Assembly (NCBI GenBank): GCA_042408925.1
Contig: JBHOQO010000012.1
Location: 52,802 to 116,801, forward strand
Source: BPIH01 sp042408925
GTDB lineage: Bacteria; Chloroflexota; Limnocylindria; Limnocylindrales; CSP1-4
Direction: 5' to 3'
Length of the DNA: 64,000 nt
In this document: piece by piece, positions 32,274 to 42,818 of the stretch
Position numbering within the stretch: position 1 is the first letter of the stretch
Layout of the letters: the number at the start of each line of letters is the position of its first letter
Translations under genes and position numbers: made by a program
Notes under the pieces: model-generated
Databases searched by the model: none
What the model was told of the DNA's origin: nothing
What the model saw: only the letters and a program-made list of their open reading frames with translations

Positions 32274-32525
32274 CTACCGCCAGAAGCCCGTGCCGTAGCC
32301 GACGACGAGGAGGACGAAGGTGAGCGCGGCCAGGCCGAGCCAGAAGAGGACGGAGATCCGGGTCGGGGTTGGCCAGGCCTCCGGGTTCCGGAGGGCCGGC
32401 AGGCGGCCGCCGGGGAGCGAGGCGCCCCAGCGTCGCGAACGCAGCTGGCGCTGCCAGTTCGCTTCGGTGACCGGGCGCGGTTCGAGGCCGCCCCGGCGAT
32501 CGGGTCGGTGGAGTTGCAGGCTCAT
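32274..32525 (-). CDS. Small single-pass membrane protein coupled to prs
   Basis: This 83-residue protein has a basic N-terminal half (RGGLEPRPVTEANWQRQLRS) and one strong membrane segment near the C-terminus (ISVLFWLGLAALTFVLLVV). No family is recognised. The ATG at 32525 overlaps the TGA stop of prs by four bases (ATGA), a coupling pattern common for real genes in this genome. Function unknown; it lies five bases before the mntA start. Confidence 0.55.
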   Translation of the reverse strand: MSLQLHRPDRRGGLEPRPVTEANWQRQLRSRRWGASLPGGRLPALRNPEAWPTPTRISVLFWLGLAALTFVLLVVGYGTGFWR

Positions 32526-33637
32526 CGGTCTCCCTTTGGTGTCGAGGTCACTTCGACGGGTCGGTCTCCCGTCGGGTCGGCAGCGTCGGAGGGCGAGGCG
32601 CCGCTCGGCCCTACCGGCGCCTCGTCGCCCCGGACGTCGAGGGTGCGAGCGACGCCGTCCTCCCAGAGGAGGAGCTCCTGGGTGAAGGAGATCTCGCTGC
32701 TGAAGAGGGCGCCGACGGATTCGCCCCGGTGGATCCGCTTGATCGCCTCCCCGATGAGCGGGGCCACCGAGATCGTCGTGATCTTCGGGAGGCGCTTCGC
32801 CGGCGGGAGCGGGATCGTGTCGGTGAGGACGACCTCAGCCACGTTTGCCGCCCGGATCCGCTCGATGGCCGGATCGGAGAGGACGCCGTGGGTCGCGCAG
32901 GCGAAGATCCGCTTCGCCCCCTCTCGCTCCAGGGCGCGGACCGTCTCCATGAGGGTCCCGGCGGTGTCGATCTCGTCATCGACGATGATCGCCTGCCGCC
33001 CCCGGACCTCGCCGATGACGTTGAGGAGCTCGGCGCGGTCGAGGTTCCCGATCCGGCGCTTCTCGATGATCGCCAGCGGGGCGTCGAGGAGCTCGGCGAA
33101 GGTCCGGGCCCGCTTCGCGAAGCCGAGGTCGGTGACGACGACGAGGTCCTCGAGCTGCTTCTGGCGGAAGTAGTTCGAGAGGAGGTGGACGGCGGTCAGC
33201 TCGTCGACGGGGATGCTGAAGAAGCCCTGGATCTGGCCTTGGTGAAGGTCCATCGTCAGGAGCCGATCGGCGCCGGCGACGGTGATCATGTCGGCGACGA
33301 GGCGGGCCGTGATCGGGACCCGGGGCTGGTCCTTCTTGTCGGAGCGTCCGTAGGCGTAGTAGGGGACGACGGCGGTGATCCGGCCGGCCGAGGCCCGCTT
33401 GAAGGCGTCGATCATGATGAGGAGCTCCATGATCGACTGGTTGACCGGGCGGCAGGTCGGCTGGACGACGAAGATGTCCTTCTCGCGAACGTTGTCGAGG
33501 ATCCGAACGAAGATGTTCTCGTTCGCGAACTGGAAGACCTCGGCCCGGCCCGGCTGGACGCCGAGATAGGAGCAGATCTTCCGAGCCAGCTCGGGGTTGG
33601 CGTTGCCGTGGTAGATCCCGAAGTCGTCCGCGTACAT
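32522..33637 (-). CDS. prs: Ribose-phosphate pyrophosphokinase
   Basis: The enzyme makes PRPP from ribose 5-phosphate and ATP for nucleotide, His and Trp synthesis. The 371-residue product shows IYHGNANPELARKI, the N-terminal block VQPTCRPVNQSIMELLIMIDAFKRASA, the ATP-binding PYYAYGRSDKKDQPR, MDLHQGQIQGFF and the PRPP loop IIVDDEIDTAGT. I chose ATG 33637 (MYADDFGIYHGN), with ACGGGAGG upstream. A C-terminal tail of about 45 residues rich in Pro/Ser/Asp extends past the usual end of the family. The product of the pentose pathway fed by xylAB is its substrate. Confidence 0.96.
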   Translation of the reverse strand: MYADDFGIYHGNANPELARKICSYLGVQPGRAEVFQFANENIFVRILDNVREKDIFVVQPTCRPVNQSIMELLIMIDAFKRASAGRITAVVPYYAYGRSDKKDQPRVPITARLVADMITVAGADRLLTMDLHQGQIQGFFSIPVDELTAVHLLSNYFRQKQLEDLVVVTDLGFAKRARTFAELLDAPLAIIEKRRIGNLDRAELLNVIGEVRGRQAIIVDDEIDTAGTLMETVRALEREGAKRIFACATHGVLSDPAIERIRAANVAEVVLTDTIPLPPAKRLPKITTISVAPLIGEAIKRIHRGESVGALFSSEISFTQELLLWEDGVARTLDVRGDEAPVGPSGASPSDAADPTGDRPVEVTSTPKGDR

Positions 33638-33690
33638 CGTTGCCTCCCGTGGGACCGCGGTCGGCCGTGGCGTCGGACGGGCCGAACGGC

Positions 33691-36288
33691 TCACCGGTCG
33701 GCGAAGTCGCGTCCGTCGCCGGATCGGGCCGAGCCCTTGCTCGCCCGACCGTCGGGGTCCGTCCCGTCGGGGCCGCCATTGTCGCCGATGCCGCGCCGGG
33801 CCGCCAGTCCGGGCCGGAAGGCGGCGATCCCCACGACCCGGTCGCCCTCGTTGAGGCGCATGACGATGACGCCGCGGGCGGCCGGCGAGTAGCGGTTGAT
33901 GCTCCCGAGCTGGGTCCGGACGACCTGGCCGGCGGCGCTGATGAGGAGGAGTTCCTCGTCGGCCTCGGTGACCTGGGCGACGGCAGCAACTCGACCGGTC
34001 TTGCGGCCTTCGAGGGCGATGAGCTGGACGCCCTGGCCGCCCCGGTGCTTGCGGCGGAACTCGCGGAGGGCGACCCGCTTCCCGTAGCCGGTCTCGGTGA
34101 GGACGAGGAGATCGGCGTCGGGGGCGACGACCGACATCGAGACGACCTCGTCGTCCGCCTTGGCGAGCCGGATCCCGATGACGCCGGCTGCGTCACGACC
34201 CATCGGGCGGACTTCGGTTTCGGAGAACCGGGCGAGCTTCCCGAGGGCCGTGGCGAGGATGATGTCGTCGCGGCCGGTCGAGACGTCGACCCAGGCCAGC
34301 TCGTCGTCGGGGGCGATGGTGATCGCCCGGATCCCCGTCGCGCGGACGCGCTCGAACTGCTCGAGCGGCGTCTTCTTGATCATCCCCCGCCGGGTCGCGA
34401 GGACGAGGTACGTCCCTTGCTCGAAGTCGGGGAGGGTGATCGTCGCCACCGGGACCTCGCCGGCCTCGACCTGGACGCCGGGGAGGTTGACGATCGGGAG
34501 GCCCTTGGCCTGGCGGGAGGCGTCGGGGATCTGGTGGACCTTGGCCGAGAAGACCCGGCCGCGGTTCGTGAAGAAGAGGGCCCAGTCGTGGGTGTTGGCG
34601 ACGAGGAGGTGCTCGACGGCGTCCTCTTCGCGGGTCACGTGGCCGATGATCCCCTTGCCGCCCCGGTGCTGGCGGCGGTAGGCGGTCAGGGGTTGGCGCT
34701 TGATGTAGCCGCGCCGGGAGATGGTGATGACCACGTCCTCGTCGGCGATGAGGTCCTCGTCGGTCATCTCCCGGGTCGCCGAGTCCTCGACCCGGGTCCG
34801 CCGCTCGCCGGCGTACTTGCGCTTCAGCTCGAGGAGCTCGTCCTTGATGATCTGGAGGACCCGGGCCGGGTTCGCCAGGATGTCCTCGAGCTCGGCGATG
34901 AGCTGGATGACGGCGAGGTACTCGTCCTCGATCTTCTGGCGCTCGAGGGCCGCGAGGCGGGCGAGCCGCATGTCGAGGATCGCCTGGGCCTGGGCCTCGG
35001 AGAGCCCGAAGCGCTCCATGAGGTTCGAGCGGGCGGTCTCGACGTCGGCCGATTCGCGGATCGTCTTGATGACGGCGTCGAGGTGATCGAGGGCGATCTT
35101 GAGGCCCTCGAGGATGTGGGCTCGGGCGCGGGCCTTCTCGAGGTCGAACTCGGTCCGCCGGCGGACGACCTCGCGCCGGTAGTCGATGTAGTGCTGGAGG
35201 ACCGCCTTCAACGGCAGGGTCTGGGGCTGCCCGTCGACGAGGGCGAGCATGTGCATGTTGAAGGCGAGCTGCATCGGGGTGTGCTTGAAGAGGTTGTTGA
35301 GGACCTTGTGCGGGTTGGCGTCCCGCTTCACCTCGATGTAGATCCGCATCCCGTCGCGATCGGATTCGTCGCGGAGCTCGGCGATCCCCTCGATCCGCTT
35401 CTCGCGGACGAGGTCGGCGATCTTCTCGAGGAGGGCGGCCTTGTTGACCTGGTACGGGAGCTCGGAGACGATGATCGCGATCCGGTCGTGGCGGGTCTCC
35501 TCGAAGGCGACCTGGGCCCGCATGATCACCCGGCCGTGGCCGTGGGCGTACATCTCCCGGATGGCGTCGAAGGTCTCCTGCTGACCGGTCAGCGGATTCC
35601 GACGGCTGTCGAAGCGGAAGATCGTCCCCCCGGTCGGGAAGTCCGGCCCCCTGACGTAGTTGCAGAGGTCGTCGGAGGTGATCTCGGGATCGTCGATGAG
35701 GGCGATCGTGGCGTCGACGACCTCGCCGAGGTGGTGGGGCGGGATGTTCGTCGCCATCCCGACGGCGATCCCCGAGCTGCCGTTCACGAGGAGGTTCGGG
35801 AGCTTGGCCGGGAGGACGACCGGCTCCTTCTGGGTGCCGTCGTAGTTGTCGACGAAGTCGACGGTCTCGCGGTCGATGTCGGCGAGCATTTCGGCGGCGA
35901 TCGCCGTCAGGCGGGCCTCGGTGTAGCGCATCGCCGCCGGCGCGTCGCCGTCGACGGAGCCGAAGTTGCCCTGGCCGTCGACGAGCGGGTAGCGCATCGA
36001 GAAGTCCTGGGCGAGCCGGACGAGGGCGTCGTAGAGGGCGACGTCGCCGTGGGGGTGGTACTTCCCCATGACCTCGCCGACGATGGCGGCGCACTTCCGA
36101 TACGAGCTCGTCGCCGAGAGGCCCATCTCGCCCATCGTGTAGAGGATCCGACGGTGGACGGGCTTGAGGCCGTCCCGGACGTCGGGCAGGGCCCGGGCGA
36201 CGATGACGCTCATCGCGTAGTCGAGGTAGGAGACGCGCATCTCCTCCTCGATCCGGACAGGGCGGATGTTCCTCGCTTCGTCGGCCAT
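33691..36288 (-). CDS. gyrA: DNA gyrase subunit A
   Basis: GyrA forms the DNA cleavage-reunion core of gyrase. The 865-residue protein has the winged-helix/tower region with KPVHRRILYTM, the quinolone region GKYHPHGDVALYDALVRLAQ, catalytic tyrosine in AAMRYTEARL and six C-terminal beta-pinwheel blades. The GyrA box appears as QHRGGKG. The position matching E. coli Ser83 is valine here, while Asp87 is kept; valine at this place is associated with lower quinolone sensitivity. The start is ATG 36288. It lies downstream of gyrB and a thioesterase gene on the same strand. A Gly/Asp-rich tail ends the protein. Confidence 0.98.
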   Translation of the reverse strand: MADEARNIRPVRIEEEMRVSYLDYAMSVIVARALPDVRDGLKPVHRRILYTMGEMGLSATSSYRKCAAIVGEVMGKYHPHGDVALYDALVRLAQDFSMRYPLVDGQGNFGSVDGDAPAAMRYTEARLTAIAAEMLADIDRETVDFVDNYDGTQKEPVVLPAKLPNLLVNGSSGIAVGMATNIPPHHLGEVVDATIALIDDPEITSDDLCNYVRGPDFPTGGTIFRFDSRRNPLTGQQETFDAIREMYAHGHGRVIMRAQVAFEETRHDRIAIIVSELPYQVNKAALLEKIADLVREKRIEGIAELRDESDRDGMRIYIEVKRDANPHKVLNNLFKHTPMQLAFNMHMLALVDGQPQTLPLKAVLQHYIDYRREVVRRRTEFDLEKARARAHILEGLKIALDHLDAVIKTIRESADVETARSNLMERFGLSEAQAQAILDMRLARLAALERQKIEDEYLAVIQLIAELEDILANPARVLQIIKDELLELKRKYAGERRTRVEDSATREMTDEDLIADEDVVITISRRGYIKRQPLTAYRRQHRGGKGIIGHVTREEDAVEHLLVANTHDWALFFTNRGRVFSAKVHQIPDASRQAKGLPIVNLPGVQVEAGEVPVATITLPDFEQGTYLVLATRRGMIKKTPLEQFERVRATGIRAITIAPDDELAWVDVSTGRDDIILATALGKLARFSETEVRPMGRDAAGVIGIRLAKADDEVVSMSVVAPDADLLVLTETGYGKRVALREFRRKHRGGQGVQLIALEGRKTGRVAAVAQVTEADEELLLISAAGQVVRTQLGSINRYSPAARGVIVMRLNEGDRVVGIAAFRPGLAARRGIGDNGGPDGTDPDGRASKGSARSGDGRDFADR

Positions 36289-36353
36289 CGGTCAGTCTCT
36301 CGGCGGGGCGGGGTGTGCGGGGCGGTGGAAGGCGGGCTTGCTGCAGGTGGGCG

Positions 36354-36933
36354 TCATCCGGCGTCCACCGGCTCGGGCGACTCGATCGGGGCAGCAGCCG
36401 AAGGGAGGCTCGCGGGTTCGGGCACGAGACGGAACCGGTAGCGTTCGCGAAGCTCGCGCTTGCGGTCCTCGGGGGCAGGGACGTAGATCGCCTCGGCGGT
36501 CGCCAGGACGGCGCCGCTGGCGGCAGCGACGACGCGGCCGGCGGTCCGGATCCGTCGACGCCCGGCCTCGACCACCCAACCCTCGGCCCGGATCGGCTGC
36601 CCGATGGGAACCGGCCGCCGGAAGGCGAGGTTGAGGCGGGCGGTCAGCCCCCAGGTGTCGTGCTCGACGAGCGACCAGGCCATCACCTCGTCGAGGATCG
36701 TGCCGACGATGCCACCGTGAGCGATTCCCTCCCAGCCTTCGAAGCGGCGGTCGAGGACGAGCTCCGTGGTGCACCGGGTCCCGTCGACGTGGAGGACGAG
36801 GCCGAGGCCGCTCGCGTTCAGGGTGCCGCAGGCGAAACAGTTGTGCGGTGCGAGCTCGACGCGGCGGCCGGCGACCCGCACGTTCTGGGCCGGCTGGGTG
36901 GCCGGCGCTGCTGCGGTCCCTGCCCCGGACGGC

Positions 36934-36941
<8 letters not shown>
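36354..36941 (-). CDS. Hotdog-fold thioesterase (PaaI-like)
   Basis: This 195-residue protein has the hotdog thioesterase signature NCFACGTLNASGLGL and the catalytic-helix block HGGIVGTILDEVMAW, as in PaaI/4HBT acyl-CoA thioesterases. The ATG at 36941 (MSEPSGAGTA) lies inside the end of gyrB, overlapping its stop by eight bases, so the two are translated together. A Pro/Ala/Glu tail follows the domain. Its insertion between gyrB and gyrA is unusual. The acyl substrate is unknown. Confidence 0.85.
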
Positions 36942-38927
<1,986 letters not shown>

Positions 38928-38931
<4 letters not shown>

Positions 38932-39815
38932 GTCGTTCCTCCAGTCAGCCGGTCGTAGAGGCGGCCGAGCTCCTCGTCGCTGTAGTACTCGATGACGATC
39001 CGGCCGCCGCGACGGCCCCGGGCGATCCGGACCTTCGTGCCGAGGGCGCGCTGGAGGTCGTCCTGGACCCGCGCAAGCTCGACGTCGACGGGGTCGTCCG
39101 AGCGGGGGTCGGTCGTGGGGGCGGCCTCGGGACCGCCGTCCGCCCCGCTGCGAAGGCGCCGTGCCAACTCCTCGGTCTGGCGGACGTTCAGGCCCTTCGC
39201 GACGACGAGCTCGGCCAGGCGGAGCTGGTCCTCGGGCGGCAGACCTCCGATGGCCCGAGCGTGTCCCGCAGACAGGCGGCCGTCGGCGACCGCTTCCTGG
39301 ATCTCGGTCGGCTGGTCGAGGAGCCGGAGCGTGTTCGCGACGGTCGAGCGCGCCTTCGCGACCCGCGCGGCGATCTCCTCCTGGCTGAGCCCGAACTCGT
39401 CGATGAGACGGCGGTAGCCGTGTGCCTCCTCGATCGGGTTGAGGTCCTCGCGCTGGAGGTTCTCGACGAGGGCGAGCTCGAGCCGGTGCCGATCGGGGAG
39501 CTGTCGAACGACGGCCGGGATGTGGGTCAGGCCGGCCAGGCGGGCCGCCCGGACCCGCCGTTCGCCGGCGACGAGCTCGAAGCCGTCGATCGTCTCGGTC
39601 ACGAGGATGGGCTGGAGGACGCCGTGCTCCCGGATGCTCGCCGCCAGCTGCGCGATCTCGGCCTCGTCGGTTCGGCGTCGGGGTTGGTACGGGTTCGACC
39701 GGATCCGGTCGAGGGGGATCTCGACCGGTGCCTCGGTCGGCGGGGCCGTCGTCGGGATGAGCGAGGCAAGGCCGCGGCCGAGGCCGCTCGCGGTCTTCAG
39801 CCCGCGCGCCGTCAT
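38928..39815 (-). CDS. parB: Chromosome partitioning protein ParB
   Basis: ParB binds parS, spreads as a CTP-dependent clamp and recruits ParA and SMC. The 295-residue protein has the short N-terminal GLGRGLASLIP (ParA-interaction) motif, the CTP-binding ParB/Srx domain with NPYQPRR, the GERRVRAARLAG box and ALVENLQREDLNPIEEA, a helix-turn-helix (GLSQEEIAARVAKARSTVANTLRLL), and a C-terminal dimerisation region. ATG 39815 overlaps the parA stop by four bases, and its own stop overlaps gyrB. A parS-like sequence lies upstream of parA at 41170-41185. Confidence 0.97.
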
Positions 39816-40837
39816 GGTCGTCCCCCTGCGGCGCGGATCGCTGCGGGCGGCGCGACGCGGGCGCCACCGTCGAGCGGGACGGTTTGGAAGGGCGTCCGTG
39901 TGCCCTGATCCTGCACCGCGGCGACGTCCCGCGAGGGCAGCGGCGGCTCGAGGGGATCGGGCGCTTCGCCGGCGACACGCGTCGCGGGGGCGTTCCCGGT
40001 CGCGGACGGCAGCGGGGACGAGCCGGCTCGCGACCGCTCGGCTGCCGCGAGGAGCTCGCCAGCGAGGGCTCGGTAGGCGAGGGCCCCGGACGAGTCCGGG
40101 CGGTAGAGGCAGATGGGGAGACCGAAGCTCGGGGCTTCCGAGAGGCGAACGCTCCGCGGGACCACGGTCTCGAAGACCCTCGCTCCGAAGTGACGGCGGA
40201 CCTCGGCGGCGACGTCGGCGGAGAGGTTCGTGCGGGCGTCGTACATGGTCAGGACGATGCCGAGGACCTCCAGGCGCGGGTTCAGATGGTCTCGGACGAG
40301 GTTGAGCGTCGCGATCAGCTGGGTCAGTCCCTCGAGCGCGTAGTACTCGCACTGGAGCGGAACGAGGACGGCGTCGGCGGCGGTCAGGGCGTTGACGGTC
40401 AGGAGGCCGAGGGACGGCGGGCAGTCGAAGAACACGAAGTCGTACGCGTCGGCGACATCGCCGACGAGCCGCGCGAGTCGGCGCTCGCGCTGGGGGAGCG
40501 GCGCCAGCTCGACCTCGGCCCCGGCGAGGCCGATGGCGGCAGGCACGAGCGTAAGGCCTTCGATGGCGGTGGCGAGGGTCAACTCCGCAAGCGGCGTACC
40601 GTCGACGAAGGCCTCATAGACCGAGCGGCCGACATTGGCGCGGTCGATCCCAAGCCCACTCGTGGCGTTGCCCTGGGGGTCGAGATCGATGAGGAGGATC
40701 CGCTTGCCGGCGAGTGCCAGGTAGGCCGCCAGGTTGACGACGGTCGTCGTCTTGCCGACGCCGCCCTTCTGGTTGGCACAGGCGATCGTCAGGCCCAACG
40801 CTAGTGGCCGGTCCGGTGGGAGATCACGATCCGCCAT
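39812..40837 (-). CDS. parA: Chromosome partitioning ATPase ParA
   Basis: ParA is the Walker-type ATPase that moves ParB-parS complexes. The 341-residue product has the deviant Walker A CANQKGGVGKTTTVVNLA, Walker A' LLIDLDPQGNATSGLG and Walker B YDFVFFDCPPSLGLLT, and ends with a Pro/Ala-rich tail of about 80 residues. I chose ATG 40837 (MADRDLPPDRPL). The Shine-Dalgarno is weak and an internal TTG near the ATPase core is also possible. It is the first gene of the parA-parB-gyrB unit. Confidence 0.95.
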   Translation of the reverse strand: MADRDLPPDRPLALGLTIACANQKGGVGKTTTVVNLAAYLALAGKRILLIDLDPQGNATSGLGIDRANVGRSVYEAFVDGTPLAELTLATAIEGLTLVPAAIGLAGAEVELAPLPQRERRLARLVGDVADAYDFVFFDCPPSLGLLTVNALTAADAVLVPLQCEYYALEGLTQLIATLNLVRDHLNPRLEVLGIVLTMYDARTNLSADVAAEVRRHFGARVFETVVPRSVRLSEAPSFGLPICLYRPDSSGALAYRALAGELLAAAERSRAGSSPLPSATGNAPATRVAGEAPDPLEPPLPSRDVAAVQDQGTRTPFQTVPLDGGARVAPPAAIRAAGGRP

Positions 40838-41289
40838 TCTACCATTCGCCCTCCGGCTGCCCTTAATCGGTCGCACGGTCGCGAGGCCGTCGCTCCGGCC
40901 GAACGGCGGTCCGCTCCGGCCGGCCCTTGTGGGGTCCCTACCTCCGTCACGGTCGTCCGGATGCATGGGCGAGGCGGGGATCGCTCCGGCCGGGGGGTCG
41001 CGATCGGCTTCAAAGGCGCGGTCTCGCGCCAAGCATCATCGTCGAGGGCGCTTTGCGCTCGCGTATCCGGGACCCGCCCGCGGACCCGGGCGACCCCGCG
41101 ACCCGGACCGTCCCGGATGCCCCGACCGGACCGACCGGGCGCCCCTCGCCAGGATGCGGAGAGCGCCGCCGTTTCACGGGAAACATTACGGTGAAACAAC
41201 TCCGGTTCCACCCGTTCGCGCCCGGGGTCCGCCCCGGCGGCGAGAGATCGAGGCTTGTCCGGCGCGAGCGGCGTCGGTACGGTGTGGGC
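40838..41289. other. Intergenic region upstream of parA with parS-like site
   Basis: This gap lies between parA (leftward) and the LAGLIDADG gene (rightward). It holds the parS-like site (41170-41185) and, just to its right, GGTGAAACA (41190-41198), which looks like a second half-site. No other gene or RNA is supported. Open frames through it are GC artefacts. Confidence 0.5.
41170..41185. promoter_or_regulatory. parS-like ParB binding site
   Basis: CGTTTCACGGGAAACA matches the bacterial parS consensus TGTTTCACGTGAAACA at 14 of 16 positions, differing at the first base and one central base. It lies about 330 bp upstream of parA, next to its own parAB genes. ParB loading here is a confident inference from established knowledge. 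Confidence 0.8.
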
Positions 41290-41865
41290 ATGCCGATGGA
41301 TGGTCGGAACGGTGGACGGCGCGGCCGGGCGGATACCGGGCGTGGCCCGGCGCCGCGCGATGTCGGGGGCCACCGGATCGTCCGCCCGCTCGATGACGGG
41401 CCGACCGTCGGTACGTCTCGGCCGCTGAGCCTGGACTCGACCGCGGATAGTCCGGAGGCCAACTCGACGCCGTCCGGCGAACCGGCGAGTCCGCCGGCGC
41501 TGGCGGCGACGTTGCCAGCCCTCGACCCCTTCAGCCGGGGCTACCTCGTCGGCCTCCTCGTCGGCGAGGGCCACTTCGGGGGCGACGGCCGCCAGCCCCA
41601 GGTCACCCTGCGGATGCACATCCGCCACGAGCGGCTGTTCCGCTGGCTCGTGACGGCCGTGCCGGGTGGTCGACTGTACGGTCCGTACCACCACGGCGGT
41701 CGTCACTACTACCAGTGGATGGTCCGCGGGCCGGCGCTGCGGGAACAGCTCTGGCCGCTCCTCCTCGATGCCCTGCCGCTCCTCGACGACCACGTCCGCG
41801 ATCGAGTGCTCGGGATGGCGACTCGCTACGGGCTCCCCATCGATCGCGCGGACGACCCGCCGTAG
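41290..41865 (+). CDS. Stand-alone LAGLIDADG-domain protein
   Basis: The C-terminal 100 residues or so of this 191-residue protein match the LAGLIDADG endonuclease fold: FSRGYLVGLLVGEGHFGGDG corresponds to the first motif helix with its acidic residue (GEGHF). RMHIRHERLFRWLV and the GGRLYGPYHHGGRHYYQWMV strands follow. The N-terminal 85 residues are low-complexity and basic/Pro-rich. Only one motif copy is seen, so a homodimer is expected. It is not inside an intron or intein, and its codon use is like its neighbours, so it may be domesticated as a DNA-binding protein. The start (ATG 41290 or 41296) is uncertain. Confidence 0.65.
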   Translation: MPMDGRNGGRRGRADTGRGPAPRDVGGHRIVRPLDDGPTVGTSRPLSLDSTADSPEANSTPSGEPASPPALAATLPALDPFSRGYLVGLLVGEGHFGGDGRQPQVTLRMHIRHERLFRWLVTAVPGGRLYGPYHHGGRHYYQWMVRGPALREQLWPLLLDALPLLDDHVRDRVLGMATRYGLPIDRADDPP

Positions 41866-41936
41866 CCCGCGGCCGGGCGCCCCGAGTCCTCGCCGGCCGC
41901 TCCCGAGGCGCAGGCGCGGTGCGGCGCAGGGTCGGC

Positions 41937-41966
41937 TTGCCGACGGGCCCGATCGGCCCCTATACT
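41937..41966 (+). promoter_or_regulatory. Promoter for mreD
   Basis: TTGCCG (41937-41942), an 18-base spacer and TATACT (41961-41966) form a good promoter 75 bp upstream of mreD. It may serve the mreD-mrdA-rodA group. Confidence 0.6.
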
Positions 41967-42040
41967 CGGCCCTCGGCCTTTGTCGCTCCTCGGTCGCCGC
42001 TCGGGGTCTCGGCGCCGTTGGTCACTCCGAGGATTACCCG

Positions 42041-42541
42041 ATGTCCCTTCTCCTCGCTGCGGTCGGGGCAGTGCTGGCGGCGCTTCTCGAGCTCACCCTC
42101 ATCCCCTACATCGCCGTCGGAGGCGCTCATCCGCACCTCGTTCTCGTGGCGACCGTCGTCGGGAGCGTCGCCTTCGGTCTCGACGCCGGCCTCGCCGTGG
42201 CGGTCGCCGGCGGTCTGGCCCTCGACGTCCTCGCGCCCCGACCGCTCGGCGAGACAGTCTTCGTTCTCCTCCTCGTCGCCGGTGCCGTCTCGGTCGGGGC
42301 GCGAGCGCTGGCGACCGTTCGGATCATCGCGCCGATCGTCCTCGCCGCCCTCGCCAGTCCGGCGTTCAGCTTGGGCCTCCTGGCCCTCTCGGCCATCGTC
42401 GAAGGCCGCCCCTGGCCCGCCGATCCCTTCGGGCTCGTCCTCCCCGGGGCGATCTACGACACGATCCTGGCCGCCGTCGTCGGCCCGCTCCTCGTTTCGG
42501 TGCGGGCCCGCGCGCTCGAGGTCGAACGATTCGAGTGGTGA
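42041..42541 (+). CDS. mreD: Rod shape-determining protein MreD
   Basis: This 166-residue polytopic membrane protein has about five hydrophobic segments and the MreD pattern: an N-terminal helix ELTLIPYIAVGGAHPHLVLVA, then LDVLAPRPLGETVFVLLLV and FGLVLPGAIYDTILAAVVGPLL. It belongs to the elongasome with MreC, PBP2 and RodA. ATG 42041 starts right at the first helix. MreB and MreC genes are not upstream, where they usually are; the LAGLIDADG gene is there instead. Followed after 277 bp by mrdA; that gap holds no gene. Confidence 0.85.
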   Translation: MSLLLAAVGAVLAALLELTLIPYIAVGGAHPHLVLVATVVGSVAFGLDAGLAVAVAGGLALDVLAPRPLGETVFVLLLVAGAVSVGARALATVRIIAPIVLAALASPAFSLGLLALSAIVEGRPWPADPFGLVLPGAIYDTILAAVVGPLLVSVRARALEVERFEW

Positions 42542-42818
42542 GGCCCCGAGGCGCCGAACGGCCGAGTTGCTGCCCCACGGCTCGCCGGCCCGGCTGCCGC
42601 CCCGGTCCGACCCGGGGGCCGGAACGGTCCACGCTCACGACGTCGCGGACTGGCCGTCCGGGCCGACCTGGTCTACCCTGTTAGCGCGCTCGCTCCGGCG
42701 AGACCGGGCTCGCCGGCGACGCGCAGCTCGAGTCGCATCCGAGGGGTCGTCGTCGGAGGCCGGAGATCGACGATTCACCTGATCGCCCGCGCACAACGAG
42801 AGGAAGCAGTCCTGACCG

